A stretch of 64,000 nt of DNA from Macrophomina tecta (GCA_024180945.1 JAKSGN010000016.1:744001-808000), one strand, 5' to 3'. Counted from the stretch's first letter, positions 1 through 13,400 are shown. Notes: generated by a model from the sequence alone, not told the origin. Numbers and translations: made by a program.

Positions 1-1
1 T

Positions 2-565
2 GCTGGTAGGCTGTGCCAAGCCCTCGAGGCCGCCTCCTTCGACTATGTCGTGCTATCTGGGGGCAGTGTCGAGACCGGCTATGCCGAGCTGTCAGGCGTC
101 AAAGAGCAGCGCCGCGCATCGACCGAGAGGCGCGAGTCTTTTTTCCTCGAGTTCGCCGACCAGATTGTGGCCCCGCTGTCGAAAACCAGAAGCTACGTCA
201 TCGGCGGCTTCAAAACTGTCGCCGGCATGGTTGACGCCCTCAAATCCGTCGATGGTGTCGGCCTCGTGCGCGCCGTATGCCAAGAGCCGTGTCTGCCGCT
301 GGACATTTTGTCGGGCAGGGTCAACGCCGGCATCAAGCGGCTGCTAGCAGACCAGAACTTTGCGATCACCACCTGTGCCGCCGGCACGCAGATGCGCCAG
401 ATCTCGAAAGACCAGATGCCCTTCGACCAGTCGGACCAGACCAGTGTCGATAGTTTCCTCGCTGATTTCAATGCCTACATGGCGTCTTATGGCAAGCAGG
501 AGGATAAGTATGGCTTTCTCGACTTGACTCAACCGGCACGGCCATATAGGGTTGTTCGACCCTAA
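2..565 (+). CDS. NADH:flavin oxidoreductase (old yellow enzyme family), C-terminal part
   Basis: The frame is open from base 2 to a TAA at 563-565, giving 187 residues with the N-terminus outside the window, so the gene is partial. It matches the C-terminal half of the FMN-dependent TIM barrel of old yellow enzyme-type reductases. Visible signatures are LSGGSVETG early in the fragment, YVIGGFKTV (the GGF turn that contacts the FMN phosphate in this family), GLVRAVCQEP, and DILSGRVNAGIKRL. Family members reduce activated C=C bonds with NAD(P)H and many sit in fungal secondary-metabolite clusters; the substrate cannot be told from this fragment. A GTG at 50 is not a start, since the family homology continues upstream of it. 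Base composition is normal GC, unlike the repeats to the right. The next gene, a P450, faces it from the other strand. Confidence 0.85.
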   Translation, partial: AGRLCQALEAASFDYVVLSGGSVETGYAELSGVKEQRRASTERRESFFLEFADQIVAPLSKTRSYVIGGFKTVAGMVDALKSVDGVGLVRAVCQEPCLPLDILSGRVNAGIKRLLADQNFAITTCAAGTQMRQISKDQMPFDQSDQTSVDSFLADFNAYMASYGKQEDKYGFLDLTQPARPYRVVRP

Positions 566-1142
566 GATATATGGCTTGGATTGGATTGGATTGGAGTGGT
601 CTATTCAGACTACGATGTCTTCTATTGTCAGAGACTATTTTGCCTTACTGCCTCAGTCATCACATTCTTTTAGGCATCAAGATCAGCATCTACTCTTTGC
701 CACCTCCTCACTACTCCTCATCTTCACAAGCTTCGGATAGCAATATCGGCTTCTATTCTCCTCGATTATTCAAGCACTCATTTATGTATAAGCAAGCCTA
801 CCTACCTCCCTCTCAGGAGACAGGCAGAATCTACTCTTTTCTGACCTTACTACTCTTCACTCACCCAAATCCAACACATTCTTCTGTGTTGTTCGGCGAG
901 GCTCTAGTAGGACCCGAAACTACTTCAGCATTTAGAAACGCACGCCCAGCCATTATCGCATTCAGGGAGGAATTCGGACAGGCTCTGATTTTCTTAGTAG
1001 AGAACGTAGCTGACGTGGTCTTTATTCCGCCCGCGTGGATATGCATCAATTTGAAGATGTTCGCGAAATGCCGCCCAACTGACGGCTTGCCGCAGAACTC
1101 TGTGCAAAATTATGGGCCGCAAAATCCAGGCTTTCATCTTCA
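566..1142. other. Intergenic region between convergent oxidoreductase and P450 genes
   Basis: This 577-bp interval holds the 3' flanks of two convergent genes. The long plus-strand reading frame across 571-1299 has no recognisable domain and overlaps the last P450 exon on the opposite strand, so it is treated as chance. No terminator motif could be assigned. Confidence 0.5.
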
Positions 1143-2832
1143 TTATCTTAATCCCTTGACAGGCTTAAACTTGACCATCAAAGGAGGTTTCTCCCACACA
1201 TCAAAGATCTTCTGGTCAAGCCAATTCTCTTGGCCAGGCACAAGCTCCATATCAAAATTCCAAAGAATCGAGGCGAGAATCAGGCGCATTTCAGAGTAGG
1301 CGAGGCTATACGGTCATGGTCATGTCAGCAATCCTAACCCGTACGCTCAGCTAACAGAAAGCGTGGTTCCACTCACAGGCGGCCGATACAATTTCTGGGA
1401 CCAAAGCCAAACGGCTGAAGGCTGTCACGCCTATCATTCTTCCACTTCGGGTTCTCCGTCTCCAAAAACCGTTCGGGGGCGAAAGCGTGGGGCTCGGCGA
1501 AGTTTTTTGGCGAGTGGAACTGGGCCCACTGATGGATGCCGACGGTGGTATTGCCGGGCACAAATTTGCCGCAGATGACGGTACCCTGTGGTGGCGTGCG
1601 GCGTGGTAGGTTCCCACCTGCCGGGGGATACATCCGGAGGGCCTCGTCGAAGAAAGCGAGAAGGTACTTGAGCCTGTGGATACTTGAGAGCGTGATTTCG
1701 CTTCGGCGGTTGAAGTTTGAGCGTATTTCTTGCACCACGCGCTGGTACACATGTGGATTCGTTAGCAGATAGAACGTGCTGCCTGACAGCAGTGTTGCTA
1801 CTGTCTCGCTACCAGCAACGATGAGTAGCGTGCCTTGAGCAACGAGGTCGTCTACCACGAGCTTGCCCTCCCTCTCTGCATCCATCAGGTGCGTCATAAA
1901 GTCCACGTAGGATATGGTGCGATCGCGGCGCTTCAGGATGAGCCTTTCAATTATGCTGAAGACCTCGGTGTTTTTCTCTCGAATGCTCTTGGGGATGAGG
2001 GCGACCAAGATGTTCCCAATGTTGTCGTACACTCGCCTTAGCGATGTGAGCAAGACGCTGAACTTGATTGCAGACGATATTGCCGGAATCCATGGATGGT
2101 ACCCGGAGTTGTGCAAGCATCCAAAAGGCTCGCCCAAAGTAAGGTGCCCAATTATGTCGAAAGTGGTGAACTTGGGAGTGTCAGCTCCGTCCGCGAAGTG
2201 TCTCGGAATCACTCTCACATTGAACCACCGCACGACATCCGTTCCCCCAGCGTCATCTTCGGCAGCCTTTTCCCCAAGCCGCTGGACCAAGAGGTCTACG
2301 TATGACTTGATGACCGGCTCTTGACTCTGCATGGCCTTTTCCGAAAAAGATCCAGAGAGGATTTTGCGAAGCTTCGTGTGATGACCTTTCTCCGCCTGCA
2401 TGATGGATAAGTGCTCTTTGTTAGGATCATTGTTGGTGGTCGGCTCTTTGATATTTTCAGGAATGCCATTGCGATGGCCGTATATATCCTTCCAAGCCTG
2501 GGGATCAATGTACACCAGCTCGCACGGAGCTATCCGCACCACCGGCCCGTATCTCTGGTGGAATTTGTGTACATGGAACGTCAGGTCGCCCTGGTACGCA
2601 TGATATTGCGACCAAAAAATTGTTGCTTTTGCGTACCATGGGCCTGGATAGGAGCGGAGAGGATGGAAGAAGAGGTTGTAGATGACTACAGATAGTGGGA
2701 TGAGTATCAACTACGCGTGCATCAGTGACCGCAGATTTGGCGACGCTCAAGTCGGAAGGCGTGACAAACAGTACTTCCCGCCGCCAGAAGCGGTGTGATC
2801 ATGTTTAAGGCGTAGACGTCACCCGATGTCAT
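1143..2832 (-). CDS. Cytochrome P450 monooxygenase, four exons
   Basis: The model joins complement(1143..1305, 1377..2170, 2219..2710, 2770..2832), 1512 nt and 503 residues, the usual length of fungal microsomal P450s. Introns are 71 bp (gtgagt...tatag), 48 bp in frame (gtgaga...ccaag) and 59 bp (gtttgt...gcgtag). The 48-bp intron is inferred because removing it restores WFNFTTFDIIG, a conserved stretch. Motifs by residue: membrane anchor about 10-35, proline hinge PGPW 43-46, helix-I AGSETV 304-309, K-helix EALR 361-364, PERF 417-420, and heme loop FGFGPRNCIG 439-448 with the ligand Cys at about 446. The last exon continues CIGRLLAYSEMRLIL and ends at a TAA at 1145-1143. It would be an ER-bound haem monooxygenase needing a P450 reductase. 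The substrate is unknown; the neighbouring flavin oxidoreductase suggests secondary metabolism. The first exon (21 residues) and its weak donor are the least certain part. Confidence 0.88.
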
Positions 2833-3239
2833 GCTCAGCTGAATGTTTGGTTCCCGCCAGGTGATTCCAAAACGCAAAAGTATATCAGAGGTTACGCAGA
2901 TCCAACTACATATAAGTGACCAAGACACGAAAGCGCGGCTGTTCCACGCTAAATTTCGAAAGACTTCCTTGCGGGTACCGAAATTTGGAGATTGCCAGTA
3001 CTGTTTCTACGTTCACGCACATCGGTGGTATTATGACATTGTAGGCCAGGGCGAAATGCCGAGTCGTTGTTTCAGCCCGTCAATGCACACGACGTCATGT
3101 AACTTCAGAACAGGATGCTCGGGTACCGACAACTAGTATGGCAAAATAATCGCTTTGTACCACCATCCCGGTACTCGGAGCCAACGGCAGCATTGTTGGG
3201 CCGCAGGCCCAGCGCACTGGCAGTAGGCCTAAGCTCGGC
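2833..3239. other. Upstream region of the P450 gene, no gene seen
   Basis: About 400 bp of normal-GC sequence between the P450 start and the first transposon. Short reading frames on both strands lack recognisable domains. A GC-rich palindrome around 3199-3211 (gggccgcaggccc) is visible. The P450 promoter must lie here, but no regulatory site could be assigned. Confidence 0.4.
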
Positions 3240-3241
3240 TA

Positions 3242-3396
3242 ACGTAATCCACAAGCGAGTCGGACACACAAGCGAGTCGGACACGCGCATCAGACCCACC
3301 AGATTCACCACCTTATGCCAGCCTAAACACGGGCCGCAAAGGCCCAACAAGAGGGCCGTAAACTTCTCGCGATTCAAGCCCTTCGCAAAAGCCAGG
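3242..3396 (+). mobile_element. Fot-A, 5' end of a split Fot/pogo transposon
   Basis: TA at 3240-3241 is followed by an inverted repeat beginning ACGTAATCCACAAGCGAG, holding two tandem copies of a 17-bp unit (ACAAGCGAGTCGGACAC type). The first 47 bp are matched by the reverse complement of 38925-38971, the other end of the same element. A transposase start follows: ATG at 3315, a TAA at codon 4 (CAA-to-TAA is the RIP-like explanation), then QQEGRKLLAIQALRKSQ, typical of the N-terminal helix-turn-helix of fungal Fot transposases. The frame is cut at 3396 by the copia CX LTR. Confidence 0.85.
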
Positions 3397-3546
3397 TGTA
3401 AAGCGCTAAGGCTTGGGTGGAGGATTACTAAGCTATATTATAAATAATAAAGCCTAGTAAGCAGTTGGAAGAAGATAATTCTCTAAGAGAAAAGTAGATA
3501 GGAGATTTAATAAAGAAAGACAAGAGGGGAGGTAAGAATATAGAAT
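3397..3546 (-). repeat. CX left LTR, part 1 (interrupted by C1)
   Basis: Matches the first 150 bp of the full CX LTR at 30758-31357. It ends with agaat (3542-3546), the left TSD copy of the inserted C1 element. The remainder of the LTR resumes at 24512. Confidence 0.9.
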
Positions 3547-6500
3547 TATTAAAATATCACGTGTGTGTATAATAAACTTTAGCTTAGTCACGGAAGAGGA
3601 CTGATAAGAGGACTCCCCTAAGCGTCCCTTTTATACCTTATACTACTCATTCTTAATTAATGGTATCACTACTAAATCCAATAGTTATAAGCCTAGATAT
3701 ATGTTTAATGCCTTCTACTATCTAAAGCATTATCTATAATTACTTTTTAGTTATTCTAAGGCATTTAGTCGATATCCGAAGCGGCTTAAGTATACGGTGC
3801 CACTAATAGCATATAACCTTAACCGTTATTAGCCAACCAAAGGTATATACTATGGTATAACGATAGCTAATAATAGCTAACCGCACCTATTATAGCGTAG
3901 CTACGTATAAGCGAGCTATAGCTAATACTATTACTACGTTCTTAAGCGATTAGTCGATCTATCGGCCTATTTTACACGTATGACCGAAGAACCGATCTAG
4001 TAAATAATACATTAAAATTAACAACTATAATATTTTCGAAGCTAATTATTATCCTAAAAGACTCTTAAGACTAGGATATCTAGTTTAACCTTATCTAATC
4101 ACATGTATAATGCGCTAATATATTTAAATATATTAATCTAAGTAAGCCGGAATGTCTAGTCTAATTCGCGGTACCAGTTAAGCTAACTTAATAATAAGAA
4201 TAGACGATTGACTATTACCGTCTTAATCTTAATAACTATAAGGAGGAGAAGAAGGACTATAAGTATATCTATAAGAAAATTAATAACCTTTTAATAGTTA
4301 TTAATAACTCTATAGGAGCCTCGCTTTAACTAATTCTTTAGAATCTTCCTAATACGTACCCGTACTATTAACTTAAGGCTCTATAAGTAAGAATTAAGCT
4401 ATCTACCGCTACGTAGAAATACCTTATTATTAACTAGCTTCGCTAGCTAGAAAAGCCTCCTAATAATTAAAATATAGATAAGTAGCTAAACTAATAGAAA
4501 GAAACAGTCTATAAAGCCAAAGCTCTAAAGATAATAAAAATTATATTAAGGCGAGGTGTTAATACCTTTTTTAATACGCTTCTTTTATACAACTCTAAAT
4601 ACGCTATAATAGCTATTAGAGAATCTTCTAAAGTAGTAAAAACTAAACTAAACGTTATTAACTATATTACCGACTACCGAGAGTACGTAAGGCGCAAGTA
4701 AGTAGCTTAAGGCAAAGATACTACTCGAATAATAATAGTAGTAATGTTTTATGGCAAACCCTAATCAGAAGGTCCACCACTAAGGCCGTACCTATATAGT
4801 ATACTTTACTAGATAGCTAAATACTACTACCTAAACGAATAAGTATGCCTATCTAGGTAGAAGCTAAAGAAGAATATTTAGGCTTAGATTTAGAAGAAGA
4901 TAAGTAATCTATACACTAAGGTAATAATTAAACGCGTACTAGCTAGAGGAGCTAAAGAAGGCGAACTAACTAATAAAGATTAAGATTATTAGGACTTAAT
5001 AGCTTAAGTAGAAGATTCTAAGAATAAGAATCTAGTAGCGCTTATAGCTATTATTACTATATTACTTATAGCTAAACGTAGTAAACTAACCACGCTATAG
5101 CTTTTATAGATAGTTAATACTAGCTCCTCATACTATATATATAACCGATATATAAAGAAGCAGTTTATTAAAACACGTAACGTAGGTCTAGATAACTATA
5201 TTATAAGCGGTAATATACATATTCTAATAGAAGTGTTTAGTATAGTTACTATTAAGACTTATTATTACTTAATGCAACGAATTCTAACGTTATTAAATAC
5301 TACCTACGTGCTATTATTTATAGCTAACCTCATGTTAGTTGCTAAGGTAAATAAAAAGAAAATTTACCTTAATATAGACTGCCTAGTTCTTTATAAGAAA
5401 GATATTATTATGTACGAATTAACGCCCTACTAAAACCTCTACTTTATAGAGCTTAATAAAGTAAAGAATCTAAAGAATTAAATTACTATAGAACTTACGA
5501 TTCGAAAGCATCTAGCTAAGTAATAGTATAAAGTCTTTACTTATATATTACCTACCGTTATTAAAGCGTTACTAACTACTATAGAGGGTATAGCTATTAT
5601 AGAAGAAGCTATACCGTAGTACTATAATATATACGCTCGAGCTAAAGCTTATTAAATTATCTCACGTAATATAACGCCCGAGGAATTATCCTTAGAACTA
5701 TTTTTCTAAAATATTATTTAATCTTATTTAGATGATCGAAGCTACTAATAGGTATATATAGATTACGTATCTTAAATATATAGCTACGTAGTATATGATT
5801 ACAACAACTTATATTAATAAGAATAACTATGTAGATATTATCTTATTATTAACTAAAATCCCCTGTTTTAGGTAATACTTCTTTTTTAATATTAGACTTT
5901 CTTACTTTACTATCTTAGGTATCTCCTTATAACGGCGGCCTCTTCCACTAGGTTTTAGAATCGCCTAGTAGGGTTAGGTAGCTAAAGGGTTTACCTTAAA
6001 GAATAAGAGAAGGGTAAAGAATTAGAACGATAGTAGTAATTACGTAATATATCGGTGCGCGGTGCGCGTCAGGCTTATTACCTCTAATAGGGTTGTATTA
6101 GAACTTTAAGTTGACTACGAAGGTTAAAGTGCTATCTAAGAAGTATGTCTATATACTATAGGAAATGTGTAGCAATCTGTAGATAGTGGTGGATAGTTAG
6201 CATTCTTAGTTATCTAAGTATTGTGGAGGATAGTTATGATCCTTTATTATCTAGTAGGCCCGGTGGGTCCCACGTGACTTGGGCGCTAAGGCCTGTTTTC
6301 CGGAACCCGACTTCTATTCTAATAAGTAGACGATATACTCGATATTCTCTTTATCCGTCCCTTGTGTCCGAAGTTGGTTTCCTAGATCTATGCCCTTTTT
6401 CTGTGGGTGTCTTTCCCCTACGGGAACTCGGTCCTGCTATTCTTCCGGGTAGTCGCTATACTGTGTGGGCGTCGCTCCCGTGCGGGCTTCTATTACTACC

Positions 6501-6703
6501 TTACCTAGGCCCGTACGCGCCGTCTTTTCTTAAGGCTAGTTTTCCCGTGCGGGCGTTCCGCCCGTGGGGTTATAAAGCCCTTGTGCCCTAGGGTTCGTAA
6601 CACTATCCCCCCTCTTAAGGATCTTCGGCCCGAAGATTTATTCGTTTGTCTATATCTTAGGTTTTCCTTGTTCTTTCTTTCTTTCCTCCGGTAAATTTTT
6701 ACG

Positions 6704-7440
6704 ATGCCTCCGAAATGCAAGCGTACTGAATAGGTTCTTCTAGGTAAGCGTATTGATTGTGAGGGCTACGAGATGCCCGTTTCTTGTTCTTCTTATTTAC
6801 TCCTGGCTTCTAAGGGCGAGCCCGTGAAGTATCGAATGGATGTTAAGAGTTCTTTTCGTTATAGAAAGTATGCTCGTCGTGGTCGGACTACTTGCGATAG
6901 TGGGGGTCTCGATGCTATGGACTATATATTTTGTTTCTATTATCTTCTGCTATTGCTAATGTTTGACTCTAGTTAACCGTCTTAATCAGGCGCGCGCCAA
7001 AGTGCGTGCGGACCGGGAGAAGGCTCGTAAGGCTATATAGACCGTAATAGCCCGTTTATCTCGTTTGAAGAAATAGGAGGATCTCTTAGAGTATCGTACA
7101 TATTTAATACTCTCGAAGAAGGCTGTGACCGTGGAGGAGTTAGAGGAGTTAGACCGTCTTAAGTCGGCTCGCGAGGCTAGGGAGCCCGTTGGCCCTAAAA
7201 ATGCCAAGGAGGAACGATCGCTAAAGCGTTTACGTAGCGATGCCTTAGCTAATTACGTTGTGGGGTCGTCCTAGTCTATTGGGTCTCCTAGCGTGGGTTC
7301 AGGTTCTACGTCTCCCGAGGGTTCCGGTCTAGTTAATTAGGCGCGGTTGTCCCCGTTTATTAATTTTGATTTCGGGTCCTTCGTATACGACGAGTCGGCG
7401 GTGTTAGTCGATCTGGGTTTCGGCGATAGAACTTATTAAT
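6704..7440 (+). pseudogene. Accessory gene antisense to gag-pol, inside the G1 3' LTR
   Basis: On the strand opposite gag-pol, starting at ATG 6704, a coding-like frame reads MPPKCKRTE, then a segment with CSSY, KYRMD, FRYRKYARRGRTTCD, where several Tyr codons (TAT) stand where Cys (TGT) would complete a CxxC...C...CxxC...CD pattern. It is followed by a basic coiled-coil-like stretch rich in R, K and E (about 6985-7200) and an acidic tail near 7360-7437. Premature stops and at least one frameshift near 6925 break it. It converges with pol, which ends nearby on the other strand. A cysteine-rich putative zinc-binding, coiled-coil protein of unknown function; comparable antisense frames occur in the G2 copies at 55480 and 58690. 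Confidence 0.6.
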
Positions 7441-10400
7441 AAGCTCTTAATAGTCGTAGAGTTCCGGTAGTTTCTAAATATTATCCCAGTCTCCTTTCTA
7501 TTTAAGGAGGTATTAGAATTAACTATTAATATAGCCGCTGTCTAGGACTTATTCTACGTCCTAGTCTATGTTTTCGTCGGCTTCTAGATTTTCCGGTAGC
7601 ATTTCTTCCGTTTGGCGTAATGGCGTGGCGTTTTCGGGTACCGGTTCGAGGAGTAAGACGTGAAATATAGGGTGTATCCGTATAGTATTAGGTAATCTAA
7701 GGCGGAAATTAACCTTTCTAATTTATTCTTTAATTTCGAACAGTCCAATTTTCTTAAAGTCTAATTTGTTGTTTAGCCGTTTTGTCTTAATGTTTTTTCT
7801 AAGGAGGTAAACTTTGTCCCCCTCTTTTAGCTTTAGTGCCTTCTGGTGCCGTCTGTTGTAGTATTTACCTATTTATAAGGCTACGAATTCGAGGTCTAGG
7901 TATAGCTATTCGTGAAGTGCCTTTAGCTAGTCTGCTTTGAGGATTCCTTTTTAGACTAGGAATTCGCTCGGTATTGGCTCTTTGTAAGCTATGGGCTTAT
8001 AACCGTAGTTAGCGTAGAATAGAGATTCCTGTGTAGCTGACGCCTTCGAGCTGTTATACGCGAACTATGCGAGCGGTAGTAGCTCGACCTAATTGTCTTA
8101 TGCGTAATTAAGGTAGTAGCGTAGGTACTATTCTAGCGTTTGATTCGTCCGTTCTATCTGTCCGTCTGTTTAAGGGTGTACCGTAGTTAAGAGCTTATGC
8201 TTGGCTCTAAGCTAGCGGGTAAGAGTCTACTAGAATCGGAATATAAATAGCCGATCTTTATCTAACACGAGCTCTTCTAGTAACCCATAATTGCCGAGGA
8301 TTATTCTAAGAAATGTATAGGCGAGTTCTTCCGTATTTGCCGTCTTAAGGTATGGTAGGTAATATGCGTACTTTATTATTCTATCTACGATAACCAGGAT
8401 CGAGTTATACTTAACCTTAGTAAGCGGTTTTTCTAACTTAGGTAGGTCCGTAATAAAGTCTAGCGAGATGGATTACTAAGGGCGCTTTGGTGCTAGTAGC
8501 GGCTATAGTAGTCCGTAGGGTATATGCCTCGCGGCCTTACTTCTAATGTAAAGGTCGTATTACGAGACTACCCGTTAGACGGTTCTTCTTAGCCCTAGAA
8601 AGTAGTAGCTTCTTGTAATTCGCTCTATCGTCTTGTCTATTTCTTAATAACCGTGTACTAGGGCTTCGTATATGTCTTTTACGAGCTCTTCCCGTAGTTT
8701 AACCGGAACGTAGACTAATTCTAAAAATAGGATTATGCCGTCTGCGTTTCTAGTTACCCGGGGGTCGTTGTCGAGTTCTTCGATTTCTTAAGCCGTTACG
8801 TTATCTGCGTAGGCTTCTCGGATCTTCTGCTCCTATTCGTTGCCTTCGAGGCGTATCGCTGGGGCGAATAGTCTAACCGGGGTAAGCGAGTCGTCCGGTC
8901 CTTCTTTAAGCCACGTTTATCCTAGGCTATAAATAGCTGTGATCTGGCGGCTACGGCTGGCGGGTATAAAAGACCTGTCCTCCTACGTATTAAGTATCGT
9001 AGGTTGCGGACCTAGCTTTTCTTTGGTATAGTCTGTTACGAACCCTAGAGGACAAGGGCTTTATGACCCCACGGGAAGAAGGCCCGCACGGGAAAAGGCA
9101 CCGTAGGGGCCAGAAACCCATAAGGACGGCAGAGCCGCACCACTAGCACGCCCGCACGGGAAAACCAGCCTTAAGGGAAGACGGCGCGTACGGGCCTAGA
9201 CAAGGCAGCAATGGAAGCCCGCACGGGAACGACGCCCACGCGGCATAGCAAGACCACGGGAACACCGACTAGGTTAAACTCCCGCAGGGGAAGAATACCC
9301 ATAAGGGAGAAATTACGAATCCCGGAAGCCGACTTTGGACCAGAGGAACGGACGGGATAAAGTCGGACAACTTGTACGGTCTAAGGGACGATGGTCTGGC
9401 GGTAGAATACTCCCTTAACTGATGCAGAAGTCGGATTCCAGGAAACCGGCTTTAGCGCCCAAGTCACGTGGGACCCACAGGGCCCACCTAGATCAACCTA
9501 ATCCAAGATTAACGATCTAATACCATTGATCCAGCTGCTTTGATCTAGCTGTATCGATCTAGATTGCTATAATTCTCCTATAGTATATAGACACGCTTAT
9601 TAGATAGTACTTTGACCTTCGTGGTTAACTTAAAATTCTAATACAACCCTATTGGAGGTAATAAGCCTGACGCGCACCGCGCACCGACATATTATGTGAC
9701 TACTATTATTATTCTAATCCTTTACCCTTCTCTTGTCCTTTAAGGTAAACCCTTTAGCTACCTGACCCTGCTAGGCGACTCCGAAGCCTAGTGGAAGAGG
9801 CCGCTGTTATATAGTCGGCTCGTCTGCTTAGCGCGTCTGCGCGAGCGTTCTTAGATCCCTTTCTATAGGTAATCTTTATATTATAGGACGCTAGCTCTTT
9901 AGCCTACCGAACCTGTCGGCGGTTTAATTTCTTAGTAGTAGTGAAGTGCGAGAGGTTCTTGTAGTCGTAGTAGACTATAACCTAGTGCTTAGCGCCTTTA
10001 AGGTAGTGTCTCTATTCTTTAAAAGCCGTGACTATGGCTAAGAGTTCTTTATTATAGACGTCGTAGTTCTTTTCGGCAGGTGTTATTTTTCTTAAGTAGT
10101 AGGCGATGGGGTGTAGTCTACCTTCTTCATCGGGCTAACTAAGTACGGCTCCTATAGTGTAGTCTGAAGCATTAGTTTCTACCGTAATCGATAGATCCGG
10201 GTTATAGAGCCCTAAAACCGGTACTTCTATAAATATCCGCTTTAGTAAGTCGAATGCTCGTTGTTATCTTTCTTTCTATATAAACCCATATTCCTTCTTA
10301 GTAGTGTCGGTTAGAGGTGCCGCTATTTTAGTGTAGTTTATAATGAACTTCCAGTAAAAGTTAGTAAATCTAAGGAAGGATTACACTTCTTTAACGGTTC

Positions 10401-13400
10401 GCGATATCGGCTAGTCTCTAATTGCGTCTAGTTTCTTATCGTCCATGCCGATATATCCTAGGGTGATGATGAACCCTAGGTATTCTATCCTTTATATGTA
10501 CCATTCGCTTTTTTCTAGGGCTATTTGGAGATTTCGTTCGTCTAAGGCCTTTAGGACTTTTCTTACATGCTTGGTGTATTCCTCGAGTATCTCCGAGTAT
10601 ATCAGGATATTATCTAGGTAAGCCAAGGCGAATATATCTAAATACGGACGTAGGGTATTATTAACTAAGCTCTAGAAGGTAGCCGGTGCGTTAGTAAGCC
10701 CGAAAGGCATTACTATATACTCGTAATATCTAAATCGCGTTTGAAACGCCGTCTTCTATTCTTTACCTTTCTTAATATGGACTAGGTGGTAACCTTCTCG
10801 GAGGTCTAGTTTCGTAAAGAACTTAGCGTTGCGAAGCTTGTTCTATAATTCATCGATACGAGGTAGTGGGTATCGATTCTTAACCGTAATATCGTTTAGC
10901 TATTAGTAGTCGATATAGAGGCGGAGCTTGCTATTCTTCTTAGGAATAAATAGGATGGGGTATTCTACTAGTGACTATAAGGGTCGTATATATTCTTGTT
11001 CTAAGTTTTTATTGATGTATTCCCGTAATGCTTCGGCCTCTGTCTTAGACAAGGAGTAAATGGGCTTAAAAGCAGGTTATATTCCCGGGAGTAAGGATAT
11101 CTTATAATTCTATGGCTAATGCTCTAGTAGTTATTCTTTATCTCTTTCTTAGAATATTCTTAGTATGTCCTAGAATTCCTGTGGGACTATCTCTAATTTT
11201 GGTATAGGTGCTAATTTATCCTTAGTAGGCCTTATAATTCCGCTAAGGTCTGCGCTAATCTTGGCTACCGAAATGCCTTTATCGTTATGGCTTTTGTACC
11301 CGAGGGGACTAGTACCTACTTTATTCGGGTGGCCGTATCGTTTGTTAAGCCTCTGGGGGTAGTCTTCTTTAACTAGCTTTAGGCTGTTCTTATCCTCGTC
11401 CGTAAGGCCTCGTTTTATACGAGTAAGAGTCTTCTACTTAGTGTCTTTACTAGGTCTTATGTAAATTATATAGGCCTTTTCTCCTCGTTTTGTTATAAGT
11501 TTTAGTGCTCGATAACTAATAGTCTTAATATCTATAGGTACGTTATTATCCCGCTATCTTAGCTCGGAGGTTCCGCTTTGGCTTCTAGGCTCTAGCGCTT
11601 TCTTCTAGCTCTATTAGCTTCTTCTTGCCGTTGCGAAGTGGCGTCTATAGTATTCGTTAGGAAACGTAATAGTCTCTATTCTCTAGCTAATATGTGGCTC
11701 GTGAGTCTTTAGCTACGATATCCCTAGGATAATATCGTATCCGGGGATTATTATTACGTCGAGGTTAATTCGTTCTTGGTAACTATCGATGGTAAGGGGT
11801 GCTTCCCCTATCTCGATTCGTATCTAGCTATTTCCGTATTCCGCTAGGGAACCGTCTACCGTGCTTAACCGATAAGGGTAATCTTTAGCTTACTAGGGTA
11901 GTTGGTTCTTAATGATGAACTTAGGGTCGACGAATACGCCTTATACGCCGCTATTAATTATGGCCATCACCTTTTTCCCGCAGAATGTAACTAGGATGTA
12001 TAAAAGTCGATATAGGTTTAATCTAATAGGTATGATTCCGTTCGTTATGCGTGTAACCTAGTTAAGGGACTTGTTTAACGGCCCCTCCTAGGGTTCCTAT
12101 CTAGGGGAGCCGTCTAGTTTTTTAACATAGGTCGTTCCGTTATTTTATAATAGATGTACTCGTTCTATTTATTAACTAGGATTAGGGTGTCTTTCTATTG
12201 CGTCTATCTACCGCATTTAATTAGTCGCCTTTAGTAGATCCACCCGTTTCGGACCTAATACTAGAAGGTAAGCATGTCGTATTTTTTATAGAGTGTCTAT
12301 TACAGGGTACCCCTGTCCCGGGTTGCCGTGCCGTACTAACAGAGGGTATAGACCATGTCACGGAGGTATTATAGGTCTTACCGTCATCGTGCCCCCTATA
12401 TCTCATTCTCTAGCTAAGATACGAGTTCGTCGGCTGTCTCGAGTGGTAATTCTTTCTAGGGGTTCCAGGTGTCGTTTTGCTATACGCGTGTATATACCTT
12501 TCCTTGCTGTACCTTGTATTGCTGCGTCCCGAGGTTAATTGTGGGGCCTAGAATCTAGGTAACCGTGGGTTCTAGGCTATCGGTAACGCGGCGTGTCTCT
12601 CCGTATTGGGTTAGGTGTTCGGTTAGTCTTATAAGCATAGCTTCGTTCTACTATTGCTCGTTGTCGGTCGTGCTTAACTCTAGGATGCTGTTATATAGTT
12701 CCCCCGTATCGCTGTCGACTAGGTCCTCGTCGTTAAGAAAGGCTTTAATAAGCTCTTCCTTCGTTCTTAGGGTTATATTAACGTGTCGTAGCTTCTTAGG
12801 GTACTAGCCTATAGCATCCTTATCGCTCTAGTAAGTAGTATAGTTATTATTATAGTAGGCTATCCAGCTAAGCCTCTAATATTTGGGGCTCTAGCTTTCT
12901 TCGCATTGCTTGTCGAATTCGGCGAAGGGGTTTTCTTACTTAGTAACCGTAGAGACTTCTCGGCTTTCCGGTTCTTACGTTATGGCCGTAACTTATTTAT
13001 TCTTCTTAAGGTAGTAGTGTGTCCTTTCCTAAGTCTTGCCGTAGTAGACGCATAGTCCTTTTTCGAACCTTTGTTTTTACTCTAGGGTCTATTCTTTGCG
13101 TTGTTTTCCTTTATAGCTATTATTCTTTCCCCTATAGTAGTTGTCCCTTTTTAGTGGGTCGTTTCGGCGGTTAATATTATCTAGCTCTATGGCATCTCCT
13201 CCTTTCTAAGTGTATCTAGGGCGCGCTGGGCGCGAAGTATTGGCTTTGTAGTTTACCTTATACTTCTCGGATTAGCGCTCGAAGAGGCAGTTGTTATATT
13301 TAATAGCTAGCTTAATAAGCTTGTCTAGGGTCTTAGGATCGTCTTGTATTATAAGTTGGTCTTTAACCCTTTCCTTAAGTCCTCGGTAGTAGTAGTCTAT

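Noticed and set aside
571..1299. A 242-residue plus-strand reading frame between the oxidoreductase and P450 genes.
   Set aside because: No recognisable domain, Ser/Leu-rich chance composition, and its right part overlaps the last P450 exon on the other strand, which carries the conserved P450 C-terminus.
3105..3447. Overlapping frames on both strands across the Fot-A left end.
   Set aside because: They run through the inverted repeat and into the CX LTR; the Fot-A transposase start in another frame explains the conserved sequence.
6223..6591. 122-residue frame in the G1 left LTR, with a twin at 15858-16205.
   Set aside because: Both sit in LTR sequence at the same position and have no protein-like features; they are open only because of GC-rich, low-stop sequence.
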